NCBI GenBank assembly: GCA_963812075.1
Contig: CAWETN010000010.1
Coordinates: 310,001 to 374,000, forward strand
Source: JAMXLO01 sp963812075
Lineage (GTDB): Bacteria > Pseudomonadota > Alphaproteobacteria > Acetobacterales > Acetobacteraceae
DNA: 64,000 nt
Direction: 5' to 3'
Positions 25,934 to 35,487 of this stretch are shown one piece after another. The notes under the pieces are model-generated. The model did no database searches. It worked only from the letters and a program-made list of their open reading frames with translations, and was not told the DNA's origin. Every line of letters starts with the position of its first letter. Position 1 is the first letter of the stretch. The translations under genes and the position numbers were made by a program.

Positions 25934-27763
25934 ATGCAGATCCGCAACGTCGCGATCATCGCCCATGTCGACCACGGCAAGACCACGCTGGTCGACAAAC
26001 TGCTGAGCCAGTCCGGCTCGTTCCGCGACCACCAGCAGGTGGCCGAGAGGGCGATGGACCGCAACGACCTGGAGCGCGAGCGCGGCATCACCATCCTGGC
26101 CAAGTGCACCTCGGTGGTCTGGCGCGGCACCCGCATCAACATCGTGGACACCCCCGGCCACGCCGATTTCGGCGGCGAGGTCGAGCGCATCCTGAACATG
26201 GTGGACGGCGCCATCGTGCTGGTGGACGCCGCCGAAGGCGTGCTGCCGCAGACCAAGTTCGTGGTCGGCAAGGCGCTGGCCCGCGGCCTGCACCCGATCG
26301 TGGTGGTGAACAAGGTGGACCGCGCCGACGCCCGGCCGGACGAGGTGCATACGGAAGTATTTGACCTGTTCGCCGCCCTAGGGGCGACGGATGCGCAGCT
26401 CGACTTCCCGATGCTGTACGCCTCGGGCCGCCATGGCTGGGCGGACACCACGCTGGACGGCCCCCGACAGAACCTCGCCGCGCTGTTCGACCTGGTGGTG
26501 CGCCACGTGCCGGCGCCGACGGTCGATGCGGACGCGCCGTTCGGCATGGTGGCGACGATCATGGAGTACGACCCCTATCTCGGCCGCGTGCTGACCGGGC
26601 GGGTGGAGCAGGGCAGGGCGCGGCTCAACATGCCGGTCCGCGTGCTGCACGCCGACGGCACCGCCGGCGAGACCGGGCGGATGACCAAGCTGCTGTCATT
26701 CCGCGGCCTGGACCGGGTGCCGGTGGACGAGGCGGCAGCCGGCGACATCATCGCCGTGGCGGGCCTTGCCGAAGCGACGGTGCCGGACACCATCGGCGCA
26801 CCGGAACTGGCGGCGCCGCTGCCCGCCATTCCGGTCGATCCGCCGACGCTGGCGATGACCTTCCGCATCAACGACGGCCCGCTGGCTGGGCGCGAGGGCA
26901 AGAAGGTCACCAGCCGGCAGATCCGCGAGCGGCTGTTCCGCGAGGCTGAAGGCAACGTCGCCATCAAGGTGACAGACAGCAACGAGACCGAGGCCTTCGA
27001 GGTCGCTGGTCGCGGTGAACTGCAGCTCGGCGTGCTGATCGAGCAGATGCGCCGCGAGGGCTTCGAGCTGGCCATCGGCCGCCCGCGCGTGCTGACCCGT
27101 GCCAATCCCGACACCGGCGCCCGCGAGGAGCCGATGGAGGAGGTGCTGGTCGATGTCGACGAGCCCTATTCCGGGGTGGTGGTCGAGCAGCTGTCTCGCC
27201 GCAAGGGCGAGCTGCGCGACATGCGCCCCTCGGGCGGCGGCAAGCTGCGGCTCACCTTCTCGATCCCAAGCCGCGGCCTGATCGGCTATCACGGCGACTT
27301 CCTGACCGACACGCGCGGCACCGGCGTGATGAACCGGCTGTTCGCCGGTTACGGCCCGTGGAAGGGACCGATCGAGGGGCGGCGCAACGGCTCGCTGATC
27401 TCCACCGAGAACGGCGAGGCAGTGCATTACGCGCTGTTCTACATCCAGGAGCGCGGTACGCTGTTCGTGAACCCGGGCGACAAGGTCTATGTCGGCATGA
27501 TCCTGGGCGAGAACGCGCGCGGCTCGGACCTCGAAGTGAACCCGATCAAGGAAAAGAAGCTCACCAACATCCGCGCCGCCGGCAAGGACGACGCGATGCT
27601 GCTGATCCCGCCGCGGCGCATGAGCCTCGAGCAGGCGATCGCCTATATCGAGGACGACGAACTGGTGGAGGTGACGCCGGCCGCGGTGCGGCTGCGCAAG
27701 CGCTACCTCGACCCGCACCAGCGCAAGCGGCACGAGCGGCGGGCGGAAGCCGCCGTCGCGTAA
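25934..27763 (+). CDS. typA: Ribosome-associated GTPase TypA/BipA
   Basis: 609 residues from ATG 25934 (MQIRNVAIIAHVDHGKTT). G1 is AHVDHGKTT, G2 ERGITI, G3 DTPGHADFGGEVERIL, G4 VVNKVDR; then the beta-barrel domain 2, EF-G-like domains III and V, and the C-terminal BipA-specific domain with RGTGVMNRLFAGYGPW and NLEVNPIKEKKL-type sequence. TypA binds ribosomes and is needed under stress or cold in several bacteria. Length matches the family. Monocistronic. Confidence 0.96.
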   Translation: MQIRNVAIIAHVDHGKTTLVDKLLSQSGSFRDHQQVAERAMDRNDLERERGITILAKCTSVVWRGTRINIVDTPGHADFGGEVERILNMVDGAIVLVDAAEGVLPQTKFVVGKALARGLHPIVVVNKVDRADARPDEVHTEVFDLFAALGATDAQLDFPMLYASGRHGWADTTLDGPRQNLAALFDLVVRHVPAPTVDADAPFGMVATIMEYDPYLGRVLTGRVEQGRARLNMPVRVLHADGTAGETGRMTKLLSFRGLDRVPVDEAAAGDIIAVAGLAEATVPDTIGAPELAAPLPAIPVDPPTLAMTFRINDGPLAGREGKKVTSRQIRERLFREAEGNVAIKVTDSNETEAFEVAGRGELQLGVLIEQMRREGFELAIGRPRVLTRANPDTGAREEPMEEVLVDVDEPYSGVVVEQLSRRKGELRDMRPSGGGKLRLTFSIPSRGLIGYHGDFLTDTRGTGVMNRLFAGYGPWKGPIEGRRNGSLISTENGEAVHYALFYIQERGTLFVNPGDKVYVGMILGENARGSDLEVNPIKEKKLTNIRAAGKDDAMLLIPPRRMSLEQAIAYIEDDELVEVTPAAVRLRKRYLDPHQRKRHERRAEAAVA

Positions 27764-27915
27764 CGATGGACCGCCACCGGTGCCGTGTCGGCCTGGCCTG
27801 CTTGCGCCAAGTGCCACCGCGCGGGAGAACTCTCGGGCCGCAATCCAGATCGTCGCCGACGTTTGGCGCAATCGCCGACTGGCCGTAGTTTGCGACTGCT
27901 GCGGAGAGGAAACCG

Positions 27916-28731
27916 ATGGACGATGCCCCGACGATGACCGAAGCCCCGCCGCTGGACGGCAAGGCTATCGCGGAGTTGGCCGAGCAGCTGAACCAGCTGC
28001 TGCGCCTGCGCACCTTCCCGATCGGCATGAAGCTGTTCGAGGACCTCGACGCGATGGCGAACGTGCCCGGCCTGCGCCGGCCGCCACGCGGAAGAACCTT
28101 CTCCACCTGCCAACTGGTGACGCAGGCGCGCATGGCCGGCTTCACGCTCGGGATCACCACCGAGAACATCCCGTCGTTTTCGTCCTGCTCCAGTGTGATC
28201 GGACTCGATGCTCCCGGGGAGATCTACACGTCGGGCCGCAAGATGGAGGGCGTGTGGTTCGAGAACCGCGAGGCCGCTGCAGCGCACCAGGCGGGCATGT
28301 CGCGCGTCCCGCCGGGACGCTATCACGGCATGGTGGTCTCGCCGCTGCGCACCGCGCGGCTTGATCCGCCGGACATCTGCCTGTTCTACGGCAACCCGGC
28401 GCAGATGATCCTGTTCATCAACGGGCTGCAATGGCGCAGCTACCGACGCTACGACTTCTCGATCACCGGCGAGAGCGCCTGCGCCGACAGCTGGGGCCAC
28501 GCACTGAAGACGCAGGAGGTGTCGCTCTCGATCCCGTGTTACGCCGAACGCCGCTACGGTGGCGTGGCGGACGACGAAATGCTGATGGCCTGCCCGCCGG
28601 CCGATCTTCAGCGCGCGGTGACCGGGCTCCAGGGGTTGTCGAAGGCCGGGCTGCGCTATCCGATCATGCCGTTCGGGCCGCAGGCGGAACCGGGCGAAGG
28701 CATGGCCAAAAGCTACGCCGGCAAATCGTGA
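27916..28731 (+). CDS. DUF169 family protein
   Basis: 271 residues with a good ribosome site (GGAGAGGAAACCG). The family opening LNQLLRLRTFPIGMKLF, the CQLVTQARM segment and the later motif ESACADSWGHAL with a conserved cysteine match DUF169 (COG2043). Several cysteines (CQLV, SSCSSV, ESACAD, IPCYAE, MACPP) suggest metal or cofactor binding, but no activity is established. No signal peptide. It follows typA by 150 bp and appears separately transcribed. Confidence 0.85.
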   Translation: MDDAPTMTEAPPLDGKAIAELAEQLNQLLRLRTFPIGMKLFEDLDAMANVPGLRRPPRGRTFSTCQLVTQARMAGFTLGITTENIPSFSSCSSVIGLDAPGEIYTSGRKMEGVWFENREAAAAHQAGMSRVPPGRYHGMVVSPLRTARLDPPDICLFYGNPAQMILFINGLQWRSYRRYDFSITGESACADSWGHALKTQEVSLSIPCYAERRYGGVADDEMLMACPPADLQRAVTGLQGLSKAGLRYPIMPFGPQAEPGEGMAKSYAGKS

Positions 28732-28876
28732 CCGGCTCGGCAGCGGCATGAAACGGGCAGGAATCTCCAGGGTGGATCACACGTCGCTGAAGGAACCGGG
28801 CATCACCGCAAGTTAGGCATACAGTCCGACCGCGCTGGCCTAGCCATGCGCCCCGTCACCACAGAGGCTGTGTTCG

Positions 28877-31432
28877 ATGCCCTTGCAGGCCGTCGCCGCC
28901 ACCGCGGCGCAGAAGTTCGTCGACACGATCGGCGTCAACACGCATATCGACTTCACCCAAAACGCCTACGGCAACTTTGCCGCGGTGCAGCGCGCGCTGG
29001 CGTATCTCGGCGTCAAGAGCGTGCGCGACGCTTACCAGAACCCAGCGGACGGGGCGAAGTTCACTAGCCTGCACAATGATCTGGGGATCAGCTTCGACCT
29101 GTTCATTGGACCGCTGCCGGACGGACCCGAGCCGTATGCCACGCAGCTGCAACAGATCGAGTCGCTCGCCCCCGGCGTCGTCGCCTCGGTCGAGGGCGTC
29201 AACGAACCCGACATCTTCGGCCGCAGTCTGAGCGATGCGACCGCGTTCCAGCAGACCCTGTACGCCAGCGTGCATGCCAACATGCCCGGCATCCCGGTGC
29301 TGCAGCTGACCTTCGGCAACGTGGACGACTACGGCATCACCGGCGATCAGTCAGCCTTCGCCGACTTCGCCAACGCGCATACGTTCTTTGGCAGCGGCAA
29401 TAACCCGGCGTTCCAGAACTGGATCGGCACGCTCAACGCGGACGCGCTGCGCACCACGCCGCGCAAGCCGATCATCGTCACCGAGTTGGGCTACACGACC
29501 AGCGGCAGTACGACCAACCAGCACGACGTCAACGATGTCGAGCAGGCGAAGTACACGCTCGACATCACGCTGGACATGTTCAAGGCGGGCGACGTCAAGA
29601 CGTATCTCTACGAGCTGCTGGACGAGCAGACGGGCAGCACGGAGCGGGAGAATACCTTCGGGCTGTTCTTCTCCGATGGCACGCCGAAGCCGTCGGGCAC
29701 CGCGGTGCACAATCTCATCAGTTTGCTCAGTGATGCCAGGGCGGCCACCGCGCCGCCGCCGGGCGCGCTCACCTACAGCCTGGGCGGCATGCCGAACACC
29801 GGCAACAGCCTGCTGATGCAGAAGAGCGACGGCTCGTACTGGCTTGCGGTTTGGAACGACGTTCGGCTGTCGGGACCCAGCACGCCGACGCCGATCACCG
29901 TGCCGCCGGTGCCGATGACGCTGGCCCTCGGCGCCCGCTATGCCTCGGTACAGATCTTCGACCCGCTGAACGGCACCGCGCCGATCGCCAGCTTCAGCAA
30001 TACCGACGCGATCGCCTTCAACCTCCCGGACCATCCGGTGATCATCAAGGTGTCCGGCGCGGCCACCGCCGATACGCCCGGCCCGCACGTCATCGTTCCG
30101 ACCGGCGAGCAGGTCAACGCCGGCGGCACGGTGCTGGCCAACGCCGCGCAGGTAATCGATGCCTTCGCCGCGTCCCACCCGGGCAGCATGGTGCTGAATG
30201 TCAGCGACTCCGCGGGTGCGCTCGGCATGAACGGCGCAGGCGGAGCGCTGCTGCCCGGTTCGGGGACGCATGCCATGAGCTTCAGCGGCACGTTCGCACA
30301 GGTGAACGCCGCGCTGGCGACGCTCACTTATACCGCGGGCAGCGCGACCGGGAAGGACAGCATCTCGATCAACGTCTGGGACCAGGCCGGGCTTTCGACG
30401 ACGCAGGCAATTCCCGTCACGATAAACCCGGCGCCGCCGCCACCGCCGGGTCCGCAGCTGACCTTGCCGTCCAGCGAGACCGTCGCCGCCAGCACCAGCT
30501 TCGCGATAACCGGCGTCAAGATCGCGGATGCCTTCGCCGCAGGCAATCCCGGCGCCATGGCGCTGAACGTCAGCGACTCGACCGGCAAGCTGACGATGCG
30601 TAACGCCGCCGGGACAGCGCTCGCCGGTTCCGGCACCACGTCGATCTCGTTCAGCGGTACGCTCCCGCAGCTTAACGCGGCACTGGCGACGCTGACCTAT
30701 GCGTCCGGAGCGACCGCCGGCAGCGACGACATCACCATCGGCGTCTGGGATCAGGCCGGCCTGTTCTCGTCGGGCGACATCCCGGTGACGGTCGGTGGAT
30801 CGCCGCCTCCGCCACCACCTCCCCCGCCCCCGTCCAGCAGCATCGCCGCTCCGGCCACCGAGCAGGTCGCCGCGGGCGGCACCGTCGCGGTGAGCGGCGT
30901 ACAGGTTAAAGACACGTTCGCCGCGGGCAATCCGGGCAATATGGCGGTCAACCTGAACGCCGGCAGCGGGCACATCAGCGTCCTGTCATCGACCGGAACG
31001 CCGCTGCCGGGGTCGGGCACCGCCAGCATCAGCTTCAGCGGCACTTTCGCACAGGTGAACGCCGAACTCGCCACGCTGCGCTACACCGCGGGTGCGACCG
31101 CGGGAACGGACAGCATCTCGTTCGACGTTTGGGACCAGGCCGGGACCGAACTGACGGCTGTCACGGCGGTGACGATCACCGGCGGCGCGAGCGCGCCGAT
31201 CACGGCGGCCACGCTGCAGTCGCCGGCGTCGCCCAGCTTCGCGGCCGCCACCGCGCCGGCGTCCGCCGACACCATGCCGACCATGCCGCTGGCGCTGACC
31301 TCCGCGGACATGACCAGCGTTCCCACGGCTGCCGGCACCGCCACACCGGACATGACCGCAGGCGTGCCGGCGATGGCAATGGCTGATACGACCACCGCGC
31401 CGATTTTGCTCCCGCATCTGCCGGGACAGTAA
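28877..31432 (+). CDS. Glycosidase-like protein with three C-terminal beta-sandwich-type repeats
   Basis: 851 residues. The first ~380 look like a clan-A (TIM-barrel) glycoside hydrolase: GVNTHIDF at the start, VEGVNEPD with putative acid/base E110, and IVTELGYTT with putative nucleophile E203. Then three repeats of about 115 residues (about 400-513, 525-637, 653-770), each ending in GSGT.SISFSGT..Q.NA.LATL.Y..G and VWDQAG, joined by Pro-rich linkers. An 80-residue Ala/Thr/Met-rich tail follows. No signal peptide is visible at the only good start (TAG lies 12 codons upstream), although the architecture looks extracellular. Substrate unknown. Confidence 0.75.
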   Translation: MPLQAVAATAAQKFVDTIGVNTHIDFTQNAYGNFAAVQRALAYLGVKSVRDAYQNPADGAKFTSLHNDLGISFDLFIGPLPDGPEPYATQLQQIESLAPGVVASVEGVNEPDIFGRSLSDATAFQQTLYASVHANMPGIPVLQLTFGNVDDYGITGDQSAFADFANAHTFFGSGNNPAFQNWIGTLNADALRTTPRKPIIVTELGYTTSGSTTNQHDVNDVEQAKYTLDITLDMFKAGDVKTYLYELLDEQTGSTERENTFGLFFSDGTPKPSGTAVHNLISLLSDARAATAPPPGALTYSLGGMPNTGNSLLMQKSDGSYWLAVWNDVRLSGPSTPTPITVPPVPMTLALGARYASVQIFDPLNGTAPIASFSNTDAIAFNLPDHPVIIKVSGAATADTPGPHVIVPTGEQVNAGGTVLANAAQVIDAFAASHPGSMVLNVSDSAGALGMNGAGGALLPGSGTHAMSFSGTFAQVNAALATLTYTAGSATGKDSISINVWDQAGLSTTQAIPVTINPAPPPPPGPQLTLPSSETVAASTSFAITGVKIADAFAAGNPGAMALNVSDSTGKLTMRNAAGTALAGSGTTSISFSGTLPQLNAALATLTYASGATAGSDDITIGVWDQAGLFSSGDIPVTVGGSPPPPPPPPPPSSSIAAPATEQVAAGGTVAVSGVQVKDTFAAGNPGNMAVNLNAGSGHISVLSSTGTPLPGSGTASISFSGTFAQVNAELATLRYTAGATAGTDSISFDVWDQAGTELTAVTAVTITGGASAPITAATLQSPASPSFAAATAPASADTMPTMPLALTSADMTSVPTAAGTATPDMTAGVPAMAMADTTTAPILLPHLPGQ

Positions 31433-31493
31433 GCGCGCTGGCGGCGCCGGCTGAATCGTCCTAATCGGTGCGCTGACTGCGGAGGAAGGCGCC

Positions 31494-32990
31494 ATGCGTG
31501 AGATCGGACATTTCATCAACGGCAAGCCGGCTGCCGGCACCAGCGGCCGGTTCGGCGACGTGTTCAATCCTGCCTCCGGCGAAGTCACCGGCCGCGTGGC
31601 GCTGGCCGACGCAGGGGAAGTGAACAAGGCCGCAGCGGCGGCAGCGGCGGCGTGGCCCGCGTGGGCGGCCACCCCGCCGCTGCGCCGCGCGCGCGTGATG
31701 TTCAAGCTGAAGGAACTGCTGGAGCGCGACCGCCGCGAACTGTCCGCGATCATCACCGCCGAGCACGGCAAGGTTCTGTCGGACGCCGATGGCGAAGTAC
31801 AGCGCGGCCTCGAGGTGGTGGAGTTCGCCTGCGGCATCCCGCATCTGCTGAAGGGCGAGTACACCGAGGCGGTGGGCACCGGCATCGACGCCTGGTCGAT
31901 CCGCCAGCCTCTCGGCGTGGTCGCCGGCATCACGCCGTTCAACTTTCCGCTGATGGTGCCGCTATGGATGATCCCGGTGGCGCTGGCCTGCGGCAACTGC
32001 TTCATCCTGAAGCCGTCGGAGAAGGACCCGTCCGCGTCGCTGAAGCTCGCCGCGCTGCTGGCCGAGGCCGGCGTGCCGGACGGCGTGTTCCAGGTGGTGC
32101 AGGGCGCGCGCGAGGCGGTCGAGGCGATCCTGGCGCACCCGGACATCGCCGCGATCAGCTTCGTTGGTTCCACCGCGATTGCCGAGACGATCTACCGGGG
32201 CGGCACCTCGCACGGGAAGCGCGTGCAGGCGCTGGGTGGGGCGAAGAACCACCTGGTGGTGATGCCCGACGCCGATATCGACGACGCGGTGGACGCGCTG
32301 ATGGGCTCGGCGTATGGCGCGGCCGGCGAGCGCTGCATGGCGGTGTCGGTCGCCGTCGCCGTCGGATCGGCGGGCGACCGGCTGGTGCAGAAGCTGGAAC
32401 CGCGGGTGCGCGCGCTGAAGATCGGACCGGGCACCGATCCGGACGCCGAGATGGGCCCGCTGGTGACGCGCGAGCACCGCGAGAAGGTGAAGGGCTACAT
32501 CGATCTCGGCGTGAAGGAAGGTGCGAAGCTGGTGGTGGATGGCCGCGGCCTGGCGCTGCAGGGCTACGAGAACGGCTATTTCCTCGGCGGGTCGCTGTTC
32601 GACCACGTCGGCACCGACATGCGTATCTACAAGGACGAGATCTTCGGCCCGGTGCTGGGCGTGGTGCGCACGCCCGACATGGCGGGCGCGGTGCAGATGG
32701 TGAATGCGCACGAATACGGCAACGGCGTCGCGATCTTCACCTCGGACGGCGGCGCGGCGCGCGACTTCGCTGCCGGGATCAATATCGGCATGGTGGGGGT
32801 CAACGTGCCGATACCGGTGCCGATGGCGTTCCACTCGTTCGGTGGCTGGAAGCACTCGCTGTTCGGCGACCACCATATCTACGGCCCGGAGGGCGTGCGG
32901 TTCTACACGCGCTACAAGGCGATCACACAGCGCTGGCCCACCGGCGCACGGCGCGGCGCGGAGTATGTGATGCCGACCCTGGGGCGGTAG
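31494..32990 (+). CDS. mmsA: Methylmalonate-semialdehyde dehydrogenase (acylating)
   Basis: 498 residues, aldehyde dehydrogenase superfamily. FNFPLMVPLWM, LKPSEKDPSA, FVGSTAIAE and the active-site segment GERCMAVSVAV mark the MmsA branch, which converts methylmalonate or malonate semialdehyde to propionyl- or acetyl-CoA with CoA and NAD. GGAGGAAGG precedes the ATG. It serves valine, thymine and inositol breakdown; none of those pathway genes are adjacent. Convergent with the MFS transporter, 3 nt between stops. Confidence 0.94.
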   Translation: MREIGHFINGKPAAGTSGRFGDVFNPASGEVTGRVALADAGEVNKAAAAAAAAWPAWAATPPLRRARVMFKLKELLERDRRELSAIITAEHGKVLSDADGEVQRGLEVVEFACGIPHLLKGEYTEAVGTGIDAWSIRQPLGVVAGITPFNFPLMVPLWMIPVALACGNCFILKPSEKDPSASLKLAALLAEAGVPDGVFQVVQGAREAVEAILAHPDIAAISFVGSTAIAETIYRGGTSHGKRVQALGGAKNHLVVMPDADIDDAVDALMGSAYGAAGERCMAVSVAVAVGSAGDRLVQKLEPRVRALKIGPGTDPDAEMGPLVTREHREKVKGYIDLGVKEGAKLVVDGRGLALQGYENGYFLGGSLFDHVGTDMRIYKDEIFGPVLGVVRTPDMAGAVQMVNAHEYGNGVAIFTSDGGAARDFAAGINIGMVGVNVPIPVPMAFHSFGGWKHSLFGDHHIYGPEGVRFYTRYKAITQRWPTGARRGAEYVMPTLGR

Positions 32991-32993
32991 CGT

Positions 32994-34379
32994 TCAGATC
33001 GCGATCTGGTCCAGGTCCTTGCGCGCGTTCTCGGGGCTGTAGAACCAGATGACCGCTGCCATGGTCAGCAGGATCACCGGGATCAGCAGGAACGCGGCGA
33101 TGAAGGAGCCGGTGGCCTCGCGCAGCCAGACCGATACGAACGGCCACAGCACGGCACCGATCAGGAAAGCCACCGCCCACGAGAAGCCGTTGCCGACGCC
33201 GCGGATCCGGGTGGGATACATCTCCGCGGTATAGGCGGTCACCGGCCCCCACACGCCGATGAAGCCCCACGACCAGGCCATGCCCAGCAGCCACAGCGCG
33301 ATCATGTCGGTGGCGAAGATCCAGATGGTCATGAACACCGCCGCCTCGACCAGCAGCACGGCGAAGCCGATGCGCCGGCCCAGCCGGTCGATCATCCAGC
33401 CGCCGGCCCAGAAGCCGGTCGTCGCGAACAGCGCCCACCAGATGTAGAAGCTGCCGTACTGCGCGGTGGACCAGTGGTGCTGCTGCGCCAGGAACAGCGG
33501 CATCCACAGTCCGACCGTGCTGTATGACACCAGCGCCATGCTGGCGACGAAGGTCGCCATGATGGTGTTGCGGCGCAGGTCGGGCAGGAACAGCTGCCGC
33601 CAGCCCGGCTGCTGCGTCTTGGCGCTCCATTGCCGGTCGTCGTCGGACAGCGGCAGACCGGCGTCCCGCTGCTCGGCGATGCGCTGCTTGCGGTCCTGCG
33701 TGCGGACCCAGTAGGGCGATTCCGGGCACATCAGCCGGACGTAGACCGCCAGCAGCGCGATCGCCGCGGGCAGCACGAAGGCGGAACGCCAGCCCCAGAT
33801 GGTCACCACGAAGGTTACGATGGTGCCGGCAAGTGCGGCGCCGACGCCCCACGCCGAGCGGTCGAAGCTGAGCACCAAGCCGCGCAGCCGGGCGGGCCAC
33901 GTCTCCGCAACCAGCATCGAACCCACCGCCCACTCACCGTTCAGCGCGAACCGCACGATGCTGTAGGCAGCGACGAAAGCTCCCCAGGTAGGCGACAGCG
34001 CCACCAGCGGCATCGCCAGCGAGAACACCGCGATGTTGATCGCCAGGATGTTGCGACGGCCGAACCGGTCAGCAAGCCACGGCCAGAGATAGAGTCCGAT
34101 GATGCTGATCAGTGCCGAGAGTTGGACCCCGCTGCGATAGGTGCCGAGGTCGATGGCGAAATCGCGCATCAGCAGCGGAGCGACCAGGGCAAGGATGGCA
34201 CCGTCCATGCCGTCGAAACCCCAGCCCAAGCCGTTGGCCCAGGCGATGTGCCAGTGTGTCGCGGTGACCCGGCCGGAACCGGCGACGTTGCGGTAGAGCC
34301 GCGAGGACAGGTGCAGGGACTCCAGCGGACCGGCGGAAACGGCGCCTGCATCCGAGGCAGTGGCCAGGGCGTCACTCAT
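32994..34379 (-). CDS. MFS transporter of the sugar/organic acid porter type
   Basis: 461 residues from ATG 34379, preceded by AGGAG. Twelve predicted helices; the A-motif between TM2 and TM3 reads WLADRFGRRNILA and its repeat GWMIDRLGRRIGFA. WGFDGMDGAILALVAP in TM1 resembles aromatic-acid and sialate symporters, so a carboxylate substrate is plausible but not shown. The longer frame to 34502 lacks family similarity. Sits alone, convergent with mmsA. Confidence 0.9.
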   Translation of the reverse strand: MSDALATASDAGAVSAGPLESLHLSSRLYRNVAGSGRVTATHWHIAWANGLGWGFDGMDGAILALVAPLLMRDFAIDLGTYRSGVQLSALISIIGLYLWPWLADRFGRRNILAINIAVFSLAMPLVALSPTWGAFVAAYSIVRFALNGEWAVGSMLVAETWPARLRGLVLSFDRSAWGVGAALAGTIVTFVVTIWGWRSAFVLPAAIALLAVYVRLMCPESPYWVRTQDRKQRIAEQRDAGLPLSDDDRQWSAKTQQPGWRQLFLPDLRRNTIMATFVASMALVSYSTVGLWMPLFLAQQHHWSTAQYGSFYIWWALFATTGFWAGGWMIDRLGRRIGFAVLLVEAAVFMTIWIFATDMIALWLLGMAWSWGFIGVWGPVTAYTAEMYPTRIRGVGNGFSWAVAFLIGAVLWPFVSVWLREATGSFIAAFLLIPVILLTMAAVIWFYSPENARKDLDQIAI

Positions 34380-34576
34380 GGGCGCGATCTCCTGTCCGGG
34401 TGTGATCACGTGCAGGCCACACAACCACTTGGGCTGTAGGGATTCGTCGCAGGGGCGATTAAGAGGGATTACGCAGCAGTATGCAACCGTACCGTCGAGC
34501 AAACCAACGAAGTCCCGGTAGCTTCGCGCCTCACGGCCATTGCGGTGGATCGAACGCCCGGCGGCCGCGGCGCTTG

Positions 34577-34981
34577 CTACCCCGGTCCCTGGCCGGCGGC
34601 ACGGCGGAGCCGCGGCTTGGCCACCCGCGCGGTGGTGTCAAGCACCGCGTGCAGCGCTGCCACCGTCTCCGGCGACAGCCGGTGGATGCTTTGCGCCAGG
34701 CGGTTGGCGAGTGCCGTCTGCTCCGGGGTCAACCCCGCCGTGTTCACCGTCACCCGGGGGTGCGACAGCCGGGCGAGCCGCGCCAGGTCCTCGGCATCGT
34801 CCCAGATCAGGCCGAAGAACTCGTTGACCTGATGAACCAGCCCTGGGCTCGGCGCGCCGCGTCGGCCGTGTTCCAGTGCCGAAAGATAGGCCGCAGACAC
34901 CTGCAGCTCGCCGGCCAGCGCCCGCAGCGTGATGCCACGTTCTGCTCTCAGCGTCCGCAGTCGAGCCCCGAAGGGCGTCAT
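34577..34981 (-). CDS. XRE-family helix-turn-helix regulator
   Basis: 134 residues from ATG 34981, overlapping the stop of the Smr gene as ATGA. The N-terminal 65 residues form an XRE/Cro-type HTH (FGARLRTLRAERGITLRALAGEL, recognition helix around VSAAYLSALEHGRRG). The C-terminal half has the VNEFFGLIWDDAEDL segment common in this group and no ligand domain I recognise. It is the last gene of an MFS-Smr-XRE run. Targets unknown; it may regulate its own operon. Confidence 0.85.
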   Translation of the reverse strand: MTPFGARLRTLRAERGITLRALAGELQVSAAYLSALEHGRRGAPSPGLVHQVNEFFGLIWDDAEDLARLARLSHPRVTVNTAGLTPEQTALANRLAQSIHRLSPETVAALHAVLDTTARVAKPRLRRAAGQGPG

Positions 34982-35487
34982 CTCACGCGCCGCAGCAGCA
35001 GCCGCACGGCCCCGGGGTTGGCGGCGTGCGGATGCACCGCGCCGAGTACCACGCCGCGCAGTTCGGGCAGGTTGAGCCACAGCGGCAGCTCGCGCCGAAG
35101 CACGCCACCCTGCCCGGTCACCACCTCGACGCAGCGCAGTCCTTCGGCGTGCGCGGTGCGAAGGAACGTCGCCAGCACAGGGAACGCGCGCTGCGCCGTG
35201 TGGCCGTGCAGATCGAGCGTACGCGCCGCCGGCAGCCTGCCGGTGCGGAAACGGTGCCAGGTGGCCTTGTCGAGGCCGCCCGGGTGGTGGCCGATGGACA
35301 AGGGCGCCAGCGGTGCGTGGCCGACGCGCGCCGCCGCCGTGGGCCGCGGTCGAGCCAAAGGCGGAACGGCCGGAGCCAGGACTGGCGCCAGGGGCTGGCG
35401 GCCTGGCAGCGGCTCGACGCGGCTGGCGTAGCTCGCCCACAGCGCGCGGTCGGCTTCGGTCAGGCGGGAGCGGCGGGGCGGGTCCAT
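34978..35487 (-). CDS. Smr-domain (MutS2 C-terminal type) protein
   Basis: 169 residues from ATG 35487. A basic, Pro/Ala-rich N-terminal half is followed by an Smr domain: LDLHGHTAQRAF and VVTGQGG, with PHAANPGAVRLLLRR at the end. Stand-alone Smr proteins act as small nucleases or nucleic-acid binders. It overlaps the end of the MFS gene by 28 nt and the XRE gene by 4 nt, so all three are probably one transcript. Confidence 0.88.
   Translation of the reverse strand: MDPPRRSRLTEADRALWASYASRVEPLPGRQPLAPVLAPAVPPLARPRPTAAARVGHAPLAPLSIGHHPGGLDKATWHRFRTGRLPAARTLDLHGHTAQRAFPVLATFLRTAHAEGLRCVEVVTGQGGVLRRELPLWLNLPELRGVVLGAVHPHAANPGAVRLLLRRVR

Noticed and set aside
29761..31432. Repeats in the glycosidase-like gene read as a CRISPR or tandem DNA repeat
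   Set aside because: The repetition is at protein level with ~115-residue units and diverged DNA, not short identical DNA repeats.
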